This document shows, one piece after another, positions 32,570 to 40,550 of a DNA stretch of 46,899 nucleotides. A program made the position numbers and the translations under genes. The notes under the pieces are model-generated. The model did not search any database. It was not told the origin of the DNA and saw only the letters and a list, made by a program, of their open reading frames with translations. Within the stretch, counting starts at the first letter, position 1, and each line of letters begins with the position of its first letter. Source of the DNA: Streptomyces sp. CHD11 (lineage in GTDB: Bacteria > Actinomycetota > Actinomycetes > Streptomycetales > Streptomycetaceae); assembly GCF_018638295.1 (NCBI RefSeq), contig NZ_JABTTS010000040.1:1-46899 (forward strand), given 5' to 3'.

Positions 32570-33550
32570 ATGCCGACTTCGATGCGTGTGATGGAACTCG
32601 TCCGCTTCGGTGACGCGGACACCGCGTTCGCCACCCGAGAGCTGCCGAGACCCACTCCCGGACCCGGCCAGGTGCTGGTGCGCGTGGAGGCCACGTCCGT
32701 GAACCCTCTCGACCTGCAGACCCGGCGCGGCGACTACCGTGACCAGGTGGCGCTGCCCGCGGTGATCGGCAACGACGTGTCCGGCGTGGTGGTCGAGACC
32801 GGACCCGGGGCAGGCGACTTCCAGACGGGCGACGAGGTCTGGTACCTGGCGCCGATCTTCGCCGGGCAGGGAACCTACGCCGAGTTCCACGTGGTCGACC
32901 AGGCCCTGGTCGCCCGCAAACCCGCGGCGTTGTCGCATGTCGAGGCCGCCGGTCTCGCCCTCGTGGGCGTGACGGTCTGGGAGGCGCTGGTCGAACGCGC
33001 CGGGACGCGGGTCGGGGAACGGGTCCTGGTGCACGGCGGAGCGGGCGGGGTCGGCTCGGTCGCCGTCCAGCTCGCCGGCGCGCTGGGAGCCGAGGTGGTG
33101 ACCACGGCACGGGCGAAGGATCACGAGTTCGTCACCGGGCTGGGAGCCGACGTCGCGATCGACTTCTCGACCGGTGACTACGTGCCGCAGGTCCGCGAGC
33201 TGGGCGGAGTGGACGTCGTCCTGGACACGGTGGGCCGGGACACCCTCGCCCGCAGCCCGGAGGTCCTCGCCGACCGAGGCCGCGTGGTGTCCATCGTGGA
33301 CATCCCCGAACCTCAGAACCTGCTCGCCGCGTGGGGCGTGAACGCGACCTACCACTTCCTCTTCGCCAGCCCGGGCCGGGCGAAGCTCGAGGCACTCGGC
33401 CGGCTGGTCGACCGGGGCAAACTCCGCCCGGTGGTCGGCGCCGTGGTACCGCTGGCCGACATCGCGCAGGCGCACACCCTGCTGGAGGGCGGCTCCGTCG
33501 AGGGCCGCAGCCGCCCACGCGGCAAGATCGTCGTCGCCGTGCACCAGTGA
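32570..33550 (+). CDS. Medium-chain quinone oxidoreductase
   Basis: A 326-residue MDR-type NADPH:quinone reductase. It has a GroES-like N-terminal domain (VLVRVEATSVNPLDLQTRRG, GNDVSGVVVETG) and a Rossmann domain (VLVHGGAGGVGSVAVQLAGALGAEVVTTA). The catalytic and structural zinc cysteines of alcohol dehydrogenases are absent, so it is of the zinc-free type. A TGACCG -35 and TAAAGT -10 pair (18-bp spacing) lies just before the ATG, suggesting its own short-leader promoter. Confidence 0.87.
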   Translation: MPTSMRVMELVRFGDADTAFATRELPRPTPGPGQVLVRVEATSVNPLDLQTRRGDYRDQVALPAVIGNDVSGVVVETGPGAGDFQTGDEVWYLAPIFAGQGTYAEFHVVDQALVARKPAALSHVEAAGLALVGVTVWEALVERAGTRVGERVLVHGGAGGVGSVAVQLAGALGAEVVTTARAKDHEFVTGLGADVAIDFSTGDYVPQVRELGGVDVVLDTVGRDTLARSPEVLADRGRVVSIVDIPEPQNLLAAWGVNATYHFLFASPGRAKLEALGRLVDRGKLRPVVGAVVPLADIAQAHTLLEGGSVEGRSRPRGKIVVAVHQ

Positions 33551-33578
33551 GTGTGCGGGGTGGTGTCAGCGGGCCTCC

Positions 33579-34919
33579 TCACCGGCCCGGTGCCTCCCGG
33601 TGCTCGGGGCGGCCCCAGAGGGGGACGGCGTCGAGGGGGTCGTCCTTGCTGATGTCGATGGTGCCGTCGGGCCGGTTGTAGACGTCGTCGGCGAGGGTGG
33701 AGTCCGCCGTCCAGTCACCGGCCGTGTTGCGCTCGGAGAGCGGGACCAGGGCCTCGGCCATGTCGGTGTTCGGTCCCGCCCGCAGGCTGTGGGAGGTGAC
33801 CTTGAGGCCGTTGATCAGGGACACGCCCGCGGCCTTCGCGCGGGCCTTGACCATCTCGTTGACGGCCCGGCCGGTGAGGAAGAGTCCCCGTACGGTCGCG
33901 TTGTCCCGCCGCTTCAGGTTGCCCCCGGTGGTCAGGGCGCGGAAGAGCGGCTTGGCCGGCTGGTACGCGGGCTCCCCGCCCGGCGGGTTCTGCTGGTGCG
34001 CGGTGGGTTCCCGCAGCTCACGGAGATCGGCGAGCCAGGCCCGTACCCGGGCGACGGTCCGCAGGTCGGCGCGGTCGCGGACGAACCGCCAGCGGCCCTT
34101 GCCCTTGCGCCGGGTCTTGCTCATCGCGGTCCACACCCACACGCCGTCGGTGTCCACGCGGATCTGCTTGACCAGCAGGTTGGTGACCTCGACGGAGCGG
34201 TAGAGCATGCCGTACTGCAGGACGAGCATGGCCGCGTCGCGGCGCCCGATCCGGGTGCTCTCGTCGATCTGCGCGAGCACCTTGACCAGGTACTTCAGGG
34301 TGAGTCCGGCGGACTGCTCCTTCTCCCCTCCGGCCGGGAGGAACTCCTCGAGGCGGTAGTCCTCGATCAGCTCGCGGACGAGGGAGGCGTCCGGCCGCTC
34401 CCCCTTCGGGTACCAGGAGACGATCCGGGAGCAGTAGGCGAGCAGGGTGTCCGGACTGTACGTGCCGCCGTCCGGTCTGCCCGTCTCCATGAGGTGGCCG
34501 AAGTACGCGGCGACGTTCGCCGTGGTGGTCGTGGGACGGGCGGTCCGGCCTTCGTTCACGCACCACTGCTCGAACCGCGTACGCGTGGAGTCGCGGTTGA
34601 CGCGGGTGTTGCGGGCGCCGCGTTCGGCGATGCGTCTCCTCACACGGTCGGGGACGATGAAGTCGGCGGCGGTGAAGGCGGGTTGGTCGTCGGTGCGCGG
34701 GGGCAGCTCGCCCTCGGTGAGGATCGTGTGCCGGGTGACGCGATACAGGGGCGGGGCAGAGGAGTCGGCGCGGGCCGCGGGCAGGAGCCGTTCCTCCGGC
34801 CGTTCCTCCGGCCGCTCCTCCTCGGCGACGATCTCGGCGTCGTAGACGACCTCGGTGCCGTCGGCGTCGTGGGCGTCGTCCTCGTCCGGTTCGGTCGCCT
34901 CCGTGGCTGTCGTCGTCAC
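33579..34919 (-). CDS. Tyrosine recombinase/integrase
   Basis: A 446-residue recombinase. An acidic, low-complexity N-terminus (residues 1-50) precedes a core-binding domain at ~105-220 and a catalytic domain at ~225-420. The active site appears complete: Arg241 (YRSVEV), a lysine in the MSKTRRKGKGRW hairpin, H377-S-L-R380, Trp403 (GDW) and Tyr414. The GTG at 34919 has GGACGGAGGA upstream, unlike the longer frame start. No excisionase or phage genes are adjacent, so it is an orphan. Confidence 0.82.
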   Translation of the reverse strand: MTTTATEATEPDEDDAHDADGTEVVYDAEIVAEEERPEERPEERLLPAARADSSAPPLYRVTRHTILTEGELPPRTDDQPAFTAADFIVPDRVRRRIAERGARNTRVNRDSTRTRFEQWCVNEGRTARPTTTTANVAAYFGHLMETGRPDGGTYSPDTLLAYCSRIVSWYPKGERPDASLVRELIEDYRLEEFLPAGGEKEQSAGLTLKYLVKVLAQIDESTRIGRRDAAMLVLQYGMLYRSVEVTNLLVKQIRVDTDGVWVWTAMSKTRRKGKGRWRFVRDRADLRTVARVRAWLADLRELREPTAHQQNPPGGEPAYQPAKPLFRALTTGGNLKRRDNATVRGLFLTGRAVNEMVKARAKAAGVSLINGLKVTSHSLRAGPNTDMAEALVPLSERNTAGDWTADSTLADDVYNRPDGTIDISKDDPLDAVPLWGRPEHREAPGR

Positions 34920-35086
34920 GCGCGTCCTCCGTCCGTCCTGACTGTTCCTCACTACCTCGTATTCTGCCAGGAATAGGAGGTAAGGACAGCCTGACCCCGC
35001 CGCCGGGAACAGGCGAGTCCGATCGCGCTACTGTGGGCCCTCACGTCTGATCGACCTCTGTCCATGTCTGTTGTAACGGAAGCTCC

Positions 35087-35521
35087 ATGAAGATCACCGT
35101 CACGGTCGAGGAACCGACCGACGCGTTCCGAAGCGAACTGATGGAACTGCTCAGCCGGCACGCGGCCGCCGTCGAGATCGACGCCGGCTGGACGCCCGGA
35201 CGGGCCGAGCGCTACTACCGGGCGCTGCCGCCCCGCGCCGCCCGCATCATCCGCGAGGCCGCGCAGCGCGGCGGATACGTGCCGGCCGACGCCCTCCGCG
35301 AGGACGGCAAGGCTCTCCGCGGGCATTCCGGTCCGCTGACGACCACGCTTCTCAAGGGGGTGAGGGAGGGCTGGCTGCCGCAGGGTATCGAGCAGCCGCT
35401 GATCTACCACGGTCCCGGTTACGGCCCGGTGGTGGGCTACCAACTCCGGGACGACGTACGGGACTTCTTCACCCTCGCCGTCGCCAGAGCACCGGCACCG
35501 GCACCGGCACCGGAACGCTGA
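35087..35521 (+). CDS. Small protein of unknown function
   Basis: A 144-residue protein starting MKITVTVEEPTDAFRSELMELLSRHAAAVEID. The middle, YYRALPPRAARIIREAAQRGGYVPADALRED, looks like a winged-helix or HTH-like helical domain. The end has a PGYGPVVGYQLRDDV strand and a tail of Ala-Pro repeats. No family recognised. It is divergent from the recombinase gene. Confidence 0.65.
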   Translation: MKITVTVEEPTDAFRSELMELLSRHAAAVEIDAGWTPGRAERYYRALPPRAARIIREAAQRGGYVPADALREDGKALRGHSGPLTTTLLKGVREGWLPQGIEQPLIYHGPGYGPVVGYQLRDDVRDFFTLAVARAPAPAPAPER

Positions 35522-35530
35522 GTATCAGGG

Positions 35531-35571
35531 CCTGCCGCCGGAACGCGGGGGATGGTCGTTCCGGCGGCAGG
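35531..35571. terminator. Bidirectional terminator
   Basis: A perfect 15-bp stem (CCTGCCGCCGGAACG at 35531-35545, complement at 35557-35571) with an 11-nt loop lies between the convergent ends of the small unknown gene and the leftward polyketide operon. It marks the left end of the biosynthetic operon. Confidence 0.8.
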
Positions 35572-35576
35572 TCCGG

Positions 35577-36824
35577 TCAGAGGGCGCTCAGGACGGCCGC
35601 CGAGTTGAAGCCGCCACGGCCGCGGGCCAGCACGAGGGCGTGACGGACGCCGGTCTCCCGGGCGGTGGTGACGAGGTCGACGGGGCAGTCGGGGGCGGGC
35701 CCGGTGGTGCCGGTCGTCGGCGGGATGACCTGGTCGCGCAGGGACAGCAGGGCGGCGGCCACGTCGAGACCGGCGCCGCCTGCCAGCAGCCGTCCGGTCA
35801 TCGACTTGGGCGCGGTGACGGGTACGCCCCGCGGGCCGAACAGGGCGGCCAGCGCCTCCGCTTCGGCACGGTCCGCGGCGCGTGCGCCGGCCGCGTCCGC
35901 GAAGACCACGTCGATCTCGTCGGGGCGTACCCCCGCGTCGGTGAGGGCCAGCCGGGCGGCGTCGCCCAGGCGCGGGGTGCCGGGGCCGTCGAAGGTGGCC
36001 GCGTACCCGGTGAACGCGCCGTAGACGCGGGCGTCGCGCTCGCGGGCGGCCACGGCGTTCTCCAGGACGAACAGCGCGCCGCCCTCGCCGACCACGTGAC
36101 CGCCGGCCTCCGGGTCGAAGGGCAGGTAGGCGCGGGCGGGGTCGGCCACGTGGCTGAGTTCGCCGGCGGCGAGGTGGGCGGCCCAGCCCCACGGGCACAG
36201 CGCGGAGTCGACGCCGCCGGTCACCATCAGCCGGGCGCCCTTGCGGATCTGGCGCCGTGCGTGGGCGATCGCGTCGAGGCCGCCGGCCTGCTCGGCGACG
36301 ACGACGCCGCTGGAGCCGCGCAGACCGTGCCGGATGGAGATCTGACCGGTGTTCACGGCGTAGAACCAGGCGAAGGACTGGTAGGCGCTGACGTGCTGGC
36401 CGCCCTTGGACCACAGGGCCTGCAGTTCGCGCTGCCCGAACTCGAAACCGCCCGCGGAGGAGGCGGTGACCACGCCCGCGCCGTACTCGGGCAGTGCCGA
36501 GGGATCGGTGCCGGAGTCGTCGAGGGCCTCCTTGGCCGCGGTCAGCGACAGCCGGGTGACCCGGTCGGTCTGCGGCAGCAGCCGGCCGGGCAGGTGCTCC
36601 TCGTCGACGAAGCCGGGGACCTCGCCGGCGATGCGCACCGGATAGCGCGAGGCGTCGAAACGGGTCACCGGCCGGATGCCGCTCTCCCCGCGCAGGGTCG
36701 CCGCCCACCAGACCTCGGTGCCCAGCCCGTTGGGGGCGGTGACACCGATGCCGGTGACGACGGAGCCGGTGGTGGCGGGTGCGCCCCGCCGCACGGCGGG
36801 ACGGTCCAGTGTGGCCGTGGTCAT
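35577..36824 (-). CDS. Type II PKS chain-length factor (KS-beta)
   Basis: A 415-residue ketosynthase homolog without catalytic cysteine. The motif VVVAEQAGGLD places Gln179 at the active-site position, the hallmark of chain-length factors, which load and control polyketide length in complex with KS-alpha. VTASSAGGFEFGQRELQ and AYLPFDPEAGGHVVGEGGALFVLE match aromatic-type factors. Its ATG overlaps the KS-alpha stop by 4 bp. The gene ends at a strong terminator, so no acyl carrier protein follows it. Confidence 0.95.
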   Translation of the reverse strand: MTTATLDRPAVRRGAPATTGSVVTGIGVTAPNGLGTEVWWAATLRGESGIRPVTRFDASRYPVRIAGEVPGFVDEEHLPGRLLPQTDRVTRLSLTAAKEALDDSGTDPSALPEYGAGVVTASSAGGFEFGQRELQALWSKGGQHVSAYQSFAWFYAVNTGQISIRHGLRGSSGVVVAEQAGGLDAIAHARRQIRKGARLMVTGGVDSALCPWGWAAHLAAGELSHVADPARAYLPFDPEAGGHVVGEGGALFVLENAVAARERDARVYGAFTGYAATFDGPGTPRLGDAARLALTDAGVRPDEIDVVFADAAGARAADRAEAEALAALFGPRGVPVTAPKSMTGRLLAGGAGLDVAAALLSLRDQVIPPTTGTTGPAPDCPVDLVTTARETGVRHALVLARGRGGFNSAAVLSAL

Positions 36825-38086
36825 GCCGTCTCCTGAAGTCGCGGCCGGGTCAGGACGATGGCGCTCTGGAAGCCGCCGAAACCGCTGCCGACGCTGAGGA
36901 CGGTGTCCGTGCGCTGCTCGCGCGCGGTCAGCGGGGTGTAGTCGAGGTCGCAGGCCGGGTCGGGCTCGTGCAGATTGGCCGTCGGCGGCACGGTGTTGTG
37001 CTCGATGGCCAGGGCGCTGGCGGCCACCTCGAGCGAGCCGATCGCGCCGAGCGAGTGGCCGATCATGGATTTGATGGAGCTGACCGGGACCCGGTGCGCG
37101 TGCGCTCCCAGGCTGCGCTTGAACGCGGCGGTCTCGTGCCGGTCGTTCTGCTTGGTGCCGGAGCCGTGGGCGTTGACGTAGTCGACGGCGGTGGCGTCCA
37201 GGCGGGCCTCGTCGAGCGCCGCGCGGATCGCCTCGGCCATCTCGGCGCCGTCGGACTTCAGTCCGGTCATGTGGTACGCGTTGCTGCGGCCGGCGAACCC
37301 CGCGATCTCCGCGTAGACATGGGCGCCGCGCCGGCGGGCGTGCTCGAACTCCTCCAGGACCAGGACGGCCGACCCCTCGCCGAGGACGAAGCCGTTGCGG
37401 GAGCGGTCGAAGGGGCGCGAGGCCGTCTCCGGCTCGTCGTTGCGCGGGCTGGTCGCCTTGATGGCGTCGAAGCAGGCCACCGTGATCGGTGAGATCGGCG
37501 CCTCGGTCGCGCCGGTCACCATCACGTCGGCGCTGCCCTCGCGGATCAGGTCGACGGCGTGGCAGACGGAGTCGATGCCGGAGGTGCAGCCGGTGGAGAC
37601 CAGCGAGACGGGGCCCTGGGCGCCGACCGCGCCGGCCACCTCGGCGGCCATGGAGCTGGGTACGAAGTAGTCGAAGAGATGGGCGACGGCCCGGGTGTGG
37701 TCGACCTCCCAGGCGCTGCCGTTCTCGCTGACCACGCCGTACTCGTTGTCGAGGCCGGTGGTGCAGCCGACGGCACTGCCGAGGGTGACGCCCGTGCGCA
37801 ACGGGTCCAGGGCGCCGGTCAGTCCGCTGTCCTCGACCGCCTCCGCCGCGCTGACCAGGGCGAACTGGGCGGCGCGGTCGAGGCGGGCGGCCTCGGCGGG
37901 CTCGAATCCGTGGGCGGCGGGATCGAAGTCGGCCTCGGCGGCGATACGCGACCGGAACGTGCTCGCGTCGAACAGTGTGATGCCGCGCGTGGCGGTACGG
38001 CCCGCGGTCAGCGTGCTCCAGAACGCGCGGGTGCCCACGCCGCCCGGGGCCACGACCCCGATGCCGGTGATGACGACCCGCCTCAT
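36821..38086 (-). CDS. Type II PKS ketosynthase (KS-alpha)
   Basis: A 421-residue beta-ketoacyl synthase. The triad is intact: Cys167 in VSTGCTSGIDS, His307 in VNAHGSGTKQND, His344 in MIGHSLGAIGS. Motifs are those of aromatic (actinorhodin-type) KS-alpha proteins, such as ACFDAIKATSPRNDEPETASRPFD. It acts with the chain-length factor on an acyl-ACP, but no ACP gene is adjacent. It is separated by 10 bp from the thioesterase gene upstream. Confidence 0.95.
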   Translation of the reverse strand: MRRVVITGIGVVAPGGVGTRAFWSTLTAGRTATRGITLFDASTFRSRIAAEADFDPAAHGFEPAEAARLDRAAQFALVSAAEAVEDSGLTGALDPLRTGVTLGSAVGCTTGLDNEYGVVSENGSAWEVDHTRAVAHLFDYFVPSSMAAEVAGAVGAQGPVSLVSTGCTSGIDSVCHAVDLIREGSADVMVTGATEAPISPITVACFDAIKATSPRNDEPETASRPFDRSRNGFVLGEGSAVLVLEEFEHARRRGAHVYAEIAGFAGRSNAYHMTGLKSDGAEMAEAIRAALDEARLDATAVDYVNAHGSGTKQNDRHETAAFKRSLGAHAHRVPVSSIKSMIGHSLGAIGSLEVAASALAIEHNTVPPTANLHEPDPACDLDYTPLTAREQRTDTVLSVGSGFGGFQSAIVLTRPRLQETA

Positions 38087-38096
38087 CGGTTGTCCC

Positions 38097-38903
38097 TCAC
38101 AGTTGTCCTCCAGATATGAGCCCAGGTACGCGCCGGGTGCGCCGCACCACGCGGCAGGCGCGCCCGATCAGTCGGGGTGCGTGCGGGCCGCGGACGAAGA
38201 AGTGGTCGCCGGGGACGGTGCGCCGGACGAACGGGCCGGTGGTCCAGCGTGCCCAGCCGTCCAGTGCGACCGCGCCGACGACGGGGTCGTCCCGGCCGCC
38301 GACGGCCAGGACGGGTACCGGGAGGGGGCCGTGCGCCTCGTCGGCGAGCGCGGCGGCGCGCAGGGCGTCGGCGAGCAGGAGGTCGTCCCGCAGTACGGGC
38401 AGCACGGAGCGGTACCAGAGGCTGCCGGGGGCGGCGAGCACGCCGCCGGGTGCGGCGCCGAGGTCGGTCGCGAACCGCAGCAGCCGTTCCTCGGTGATGC
38501 CGGGAAGGCCGGTGCGGCCCGGGAGATCGGTGATGTCGTCGTGGCGCAGCGCCGCCGTCTGGGGCGGGGGGCCGGCGCCGACGGCGAGGAGGGCGGGTGC
38601 GGGCAGCCCGCGGTCGATGAGCGCCCGGGCGAGGGTGTGGGCGACGATGCCGCCCAGGCTGTGCCCGTACAGCACGTACGGGCGGCCGTCGGCGACCTGG
38701 TGGGCCAGCGGGCCCAGGAGTGCGGTGAGCAGTGCCTCGCGCGAGGTCGCCCGGGCCTCGCGGCGCCGGGCGCCCCGTCCGGGCAGCAGCACGGGGACGG
38801 TGGTGACACCGGGGCCGGTGCCGGTGCGCCAGTGCGTGAACCCGGACACGCCCGCGCCGGCGTGTGCGAAACAGTAGAGCGTGCACGGTGGACCGTCCCG
38901 CAT
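38097..38903 (-). CDS. Type II thioesterase
   Basis: A 268-residue alpha/beta hydrolase of the GrsT/TEII group, which removes stalled acyl groups from carrier proteins. CFAHAGAGVSGFTHWR is the N-terminal signature, YGHSLGGIVAH gives Ser82, Asp205/206 lies in VGGRDDP and His234 in PGDHFF. The frame opens about 90 bp upstream, but the ATG at 38903 has GAGGAGG upstream and starts at the conserved core. Its presence implies carrier proteins elsewhere in the cluster. Confidence 0.92.
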   Translation of the reverse strand: MRDGPPCTLYCFAHAGAGVSGFTHWRTGTGPGVTTVPVLLPGRGARRREARATSREALLTALLGPLAHQVADGRPYVLYGHSLGGIVAHTLARALIDRGLPAPALLAVGAGPPPQTAALRHDDITDLPGRTGLPGITEERLLRFATDLGAAPGGVLAAPGSLWYRSVLPVLRDDLLLADALRAAALADEAHGPLPVPVLAVGGRDDPVVGAVALDGWARWTTGPFVRRTVPGDHFFVRGPHAPRLIGRACRVVRRTRRVPGLISGGQL

Positions 38904-39059
38904 GGTGTGTCGCACCTCCTCGTCCGCCGTGGGTGGAGCGCATCGGCTGCTTCCGAGCCTCGCCGACGTACCTGGAGAACGACTCGAATCGGCCACGTGC
39001 GCACGCGGTGCCGCGAGGCCGCCGGTGTGCCGACCGGGCCCCGCCGTCCGCCGCCGGTC

Positions 39060-40550
39060 TCACACCGCGGGCGCCGGGACGGGGTCGGGGGGCGGGACGG
39101 AGTCGGGGGGCGGGACGGAGTCGGGGGGCGGGGCGGTTCCCGGCGCGGGCCGGGCGAGCGCGCTCGCGGTCAGGGCCGGCGCGCCGCCCACGTAGGCGGT
39201 GGGGTCGAGGAGCCGTTCGAGTTCTTCCACGGTGTGGTGCGCGGTGACGTCCGGCAGGGTGGCCAGTACGTCCAGCAGGGGGCGCCGCTGCTGGTCGGCG
39301 GTGAGCGAGGCGCGGGTCAGCAGGTCCTTCGCGCGGGCCCTGCCGAGCTCGGGGGCGAGCAGGGCGGCCAGACGTTCGCTGACCACCTGGCTGCCGGTCA
39401 GACGCAGGTTGCTCAGCATCCGCCGGGGGTCCGGGGTGAGTCCCCCGGCCAGCTCCGCGGCCGTCCACGCGGCTCCGCCGGCCAGCCGCAGTGCCTCGCG
39501 CAGCAGCAGCCACTCGGCGTGCCACACTCCCGCCGAGCGCTCGTCCTCGGCCACCAGGCACTGGGTGAGCCCCGCGGTCAGCAGGGGCACCTGAAGGGCC
39601 GCGCTGCGGATCAGGGTGGACAGGACGGGGTTGCGTTTGTGCGGCATGGCGGACGAACCGCCGCGTCCCGCGACGGCGGGCTCGGCGACCTCGGCGATCT
39701 CGGTGCGGGCCATGACCTGGACGTCGACGGCGAGTTTACCGAGGGCGCCGGTGGTGAGGGCGAGGGCGCTCGCGGTGTCCGCGACCGGGGTGCGCAGCGC
39801 GTGCCAGGGCAGGACGGGCCGGGCCAGCCCGGTCTCGGCGGCGAACGCGTCGACGAGCCGTTCCTGGTAGGCGTCCGGCCCCCGCGTCCCGGCCTGCGGG
39901 CCGGCGAACTCCAGGTATCCGGCGAGGGTGCCGGCCGCTCCGCCGAGGGAGACCGGCAGGCCGCGGCGTGCGGCCCGGATCCGGTCGACGGCGTCCAGGA
40001 CCAGCCGGTGCCAGCCCGCCGCCTTCAGCCCGAACGTGGTGGGGACCGCGTGCAGGGTGAGGGTGCGGCCGGCCATGACGGTCTCCCGGTGCCGGTCCGC
40101 GAGCCCGGCCAGCGCGGTGGCCGTGCGGTCCAGGTCCCCGAGGATCAGGTCCAGCGCCCGCCGGCACATCAGCATCGTGCCGGTGTCCAGGACGTCCTGG
40201 CTGGTGGAGCCGCGGTGCACGTACTCGGCGGCCCGGCGGTCCTCGGCCGCCACCGCTTCGGTCAGGGCGCGGACGAGACCCACGACGGGGTTGGCGGTCT
40301 CCCGGGCCTGCAGGGCGAGGGCGCGCGGGTCGAACCGTTCGGCACGGGCGGCGCGGGTGATGGCGCGGGCCGCGAAGTCCGGGACGGTACCCAGGGCCGC
40401 CTGGGCGCGCGCGAGTGCCGCCTCGGCGTCCAGCATGGCCTGGAGCCACGCCGTCTCACCGACGGCCTCCTCCACGGGGGTCCCGGCCCGTACGGGGGAG
40501 AACAGTCCGGCGTCCGGGCCGCCGTCGAAGGGGGTCGTCCGCCGTGTCAT
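39060..40550 (-). CDS. Nitrosuccinate lyase-like enzyme (CreD/FzmL type)
   Basis: A 496-residue member of the fumarase/aspartase superfamily, close in type to adenylosuccinate lyase and carboxymuconate cycloisomerase. HRGSTSQDVLDT (His112) and GGSSAMPHKRNP (Ser299-Asn307) are the catalytic motifs. Next to a CreE-type flavoprotein it is best read as the enzyme that splits nitrosuccinate into fumarate and nitrous acid. The C-terminal tail carries PPPDSV repeats absent from the core family. Its ATG overlaps the flavoprotein stop by 4 bp. Confidence 0.85.
   Translation of the reverse strand: MTRRTTPFDGGPDAGLFSPVRAGTPVEEAVGETAWLQAMLDAEAALARAQAALGTVPDFAARAITRAARAERFDPRALALQARETANPVVGLVRALTEAVAAEDRRAAEYVHRGSTSQDVLDTGTMLMCRRALDLILGDLDRTATALAGLADRHRETVMAGRTLTLHAVPTTFGLKAAGWHRLVLDAVDRIRAARRGLPVSLGGAAGTLAGYLEFAGPQAGTRGPDAYQERLVDAFAAETGLARPVLPWHALRTPVADTASALALTTGALGKLAVDVQVMARTEIAEVAEPAVAGRGGSSAMPHKRNPVLSTLIRSAALQVPLLTAGLTQCLVAEDERSAGVWHAEWLLLREALRLAGGAAWTAAELAGGLTPDPRRMLSNLRLTGSQVVSERLAALLAPELGRARAKDLLTRASLTADQQRRPLLDVLATLPDVTAHHTVEELERLLDPTAYVGGAPALTASALARPAPGTAPPPDSVPPPDSVPPPDPVPAPAV
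39081..39137. repeat. 18-bp tandem repeat in the lyase tail
   Basis: About three copies of an 18-bp GC-rich unit encode the PPPDSV repeats at the lyase C-terminus. The plus strand is G-rich, with runs of three to six G. Confidence 0.7.
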
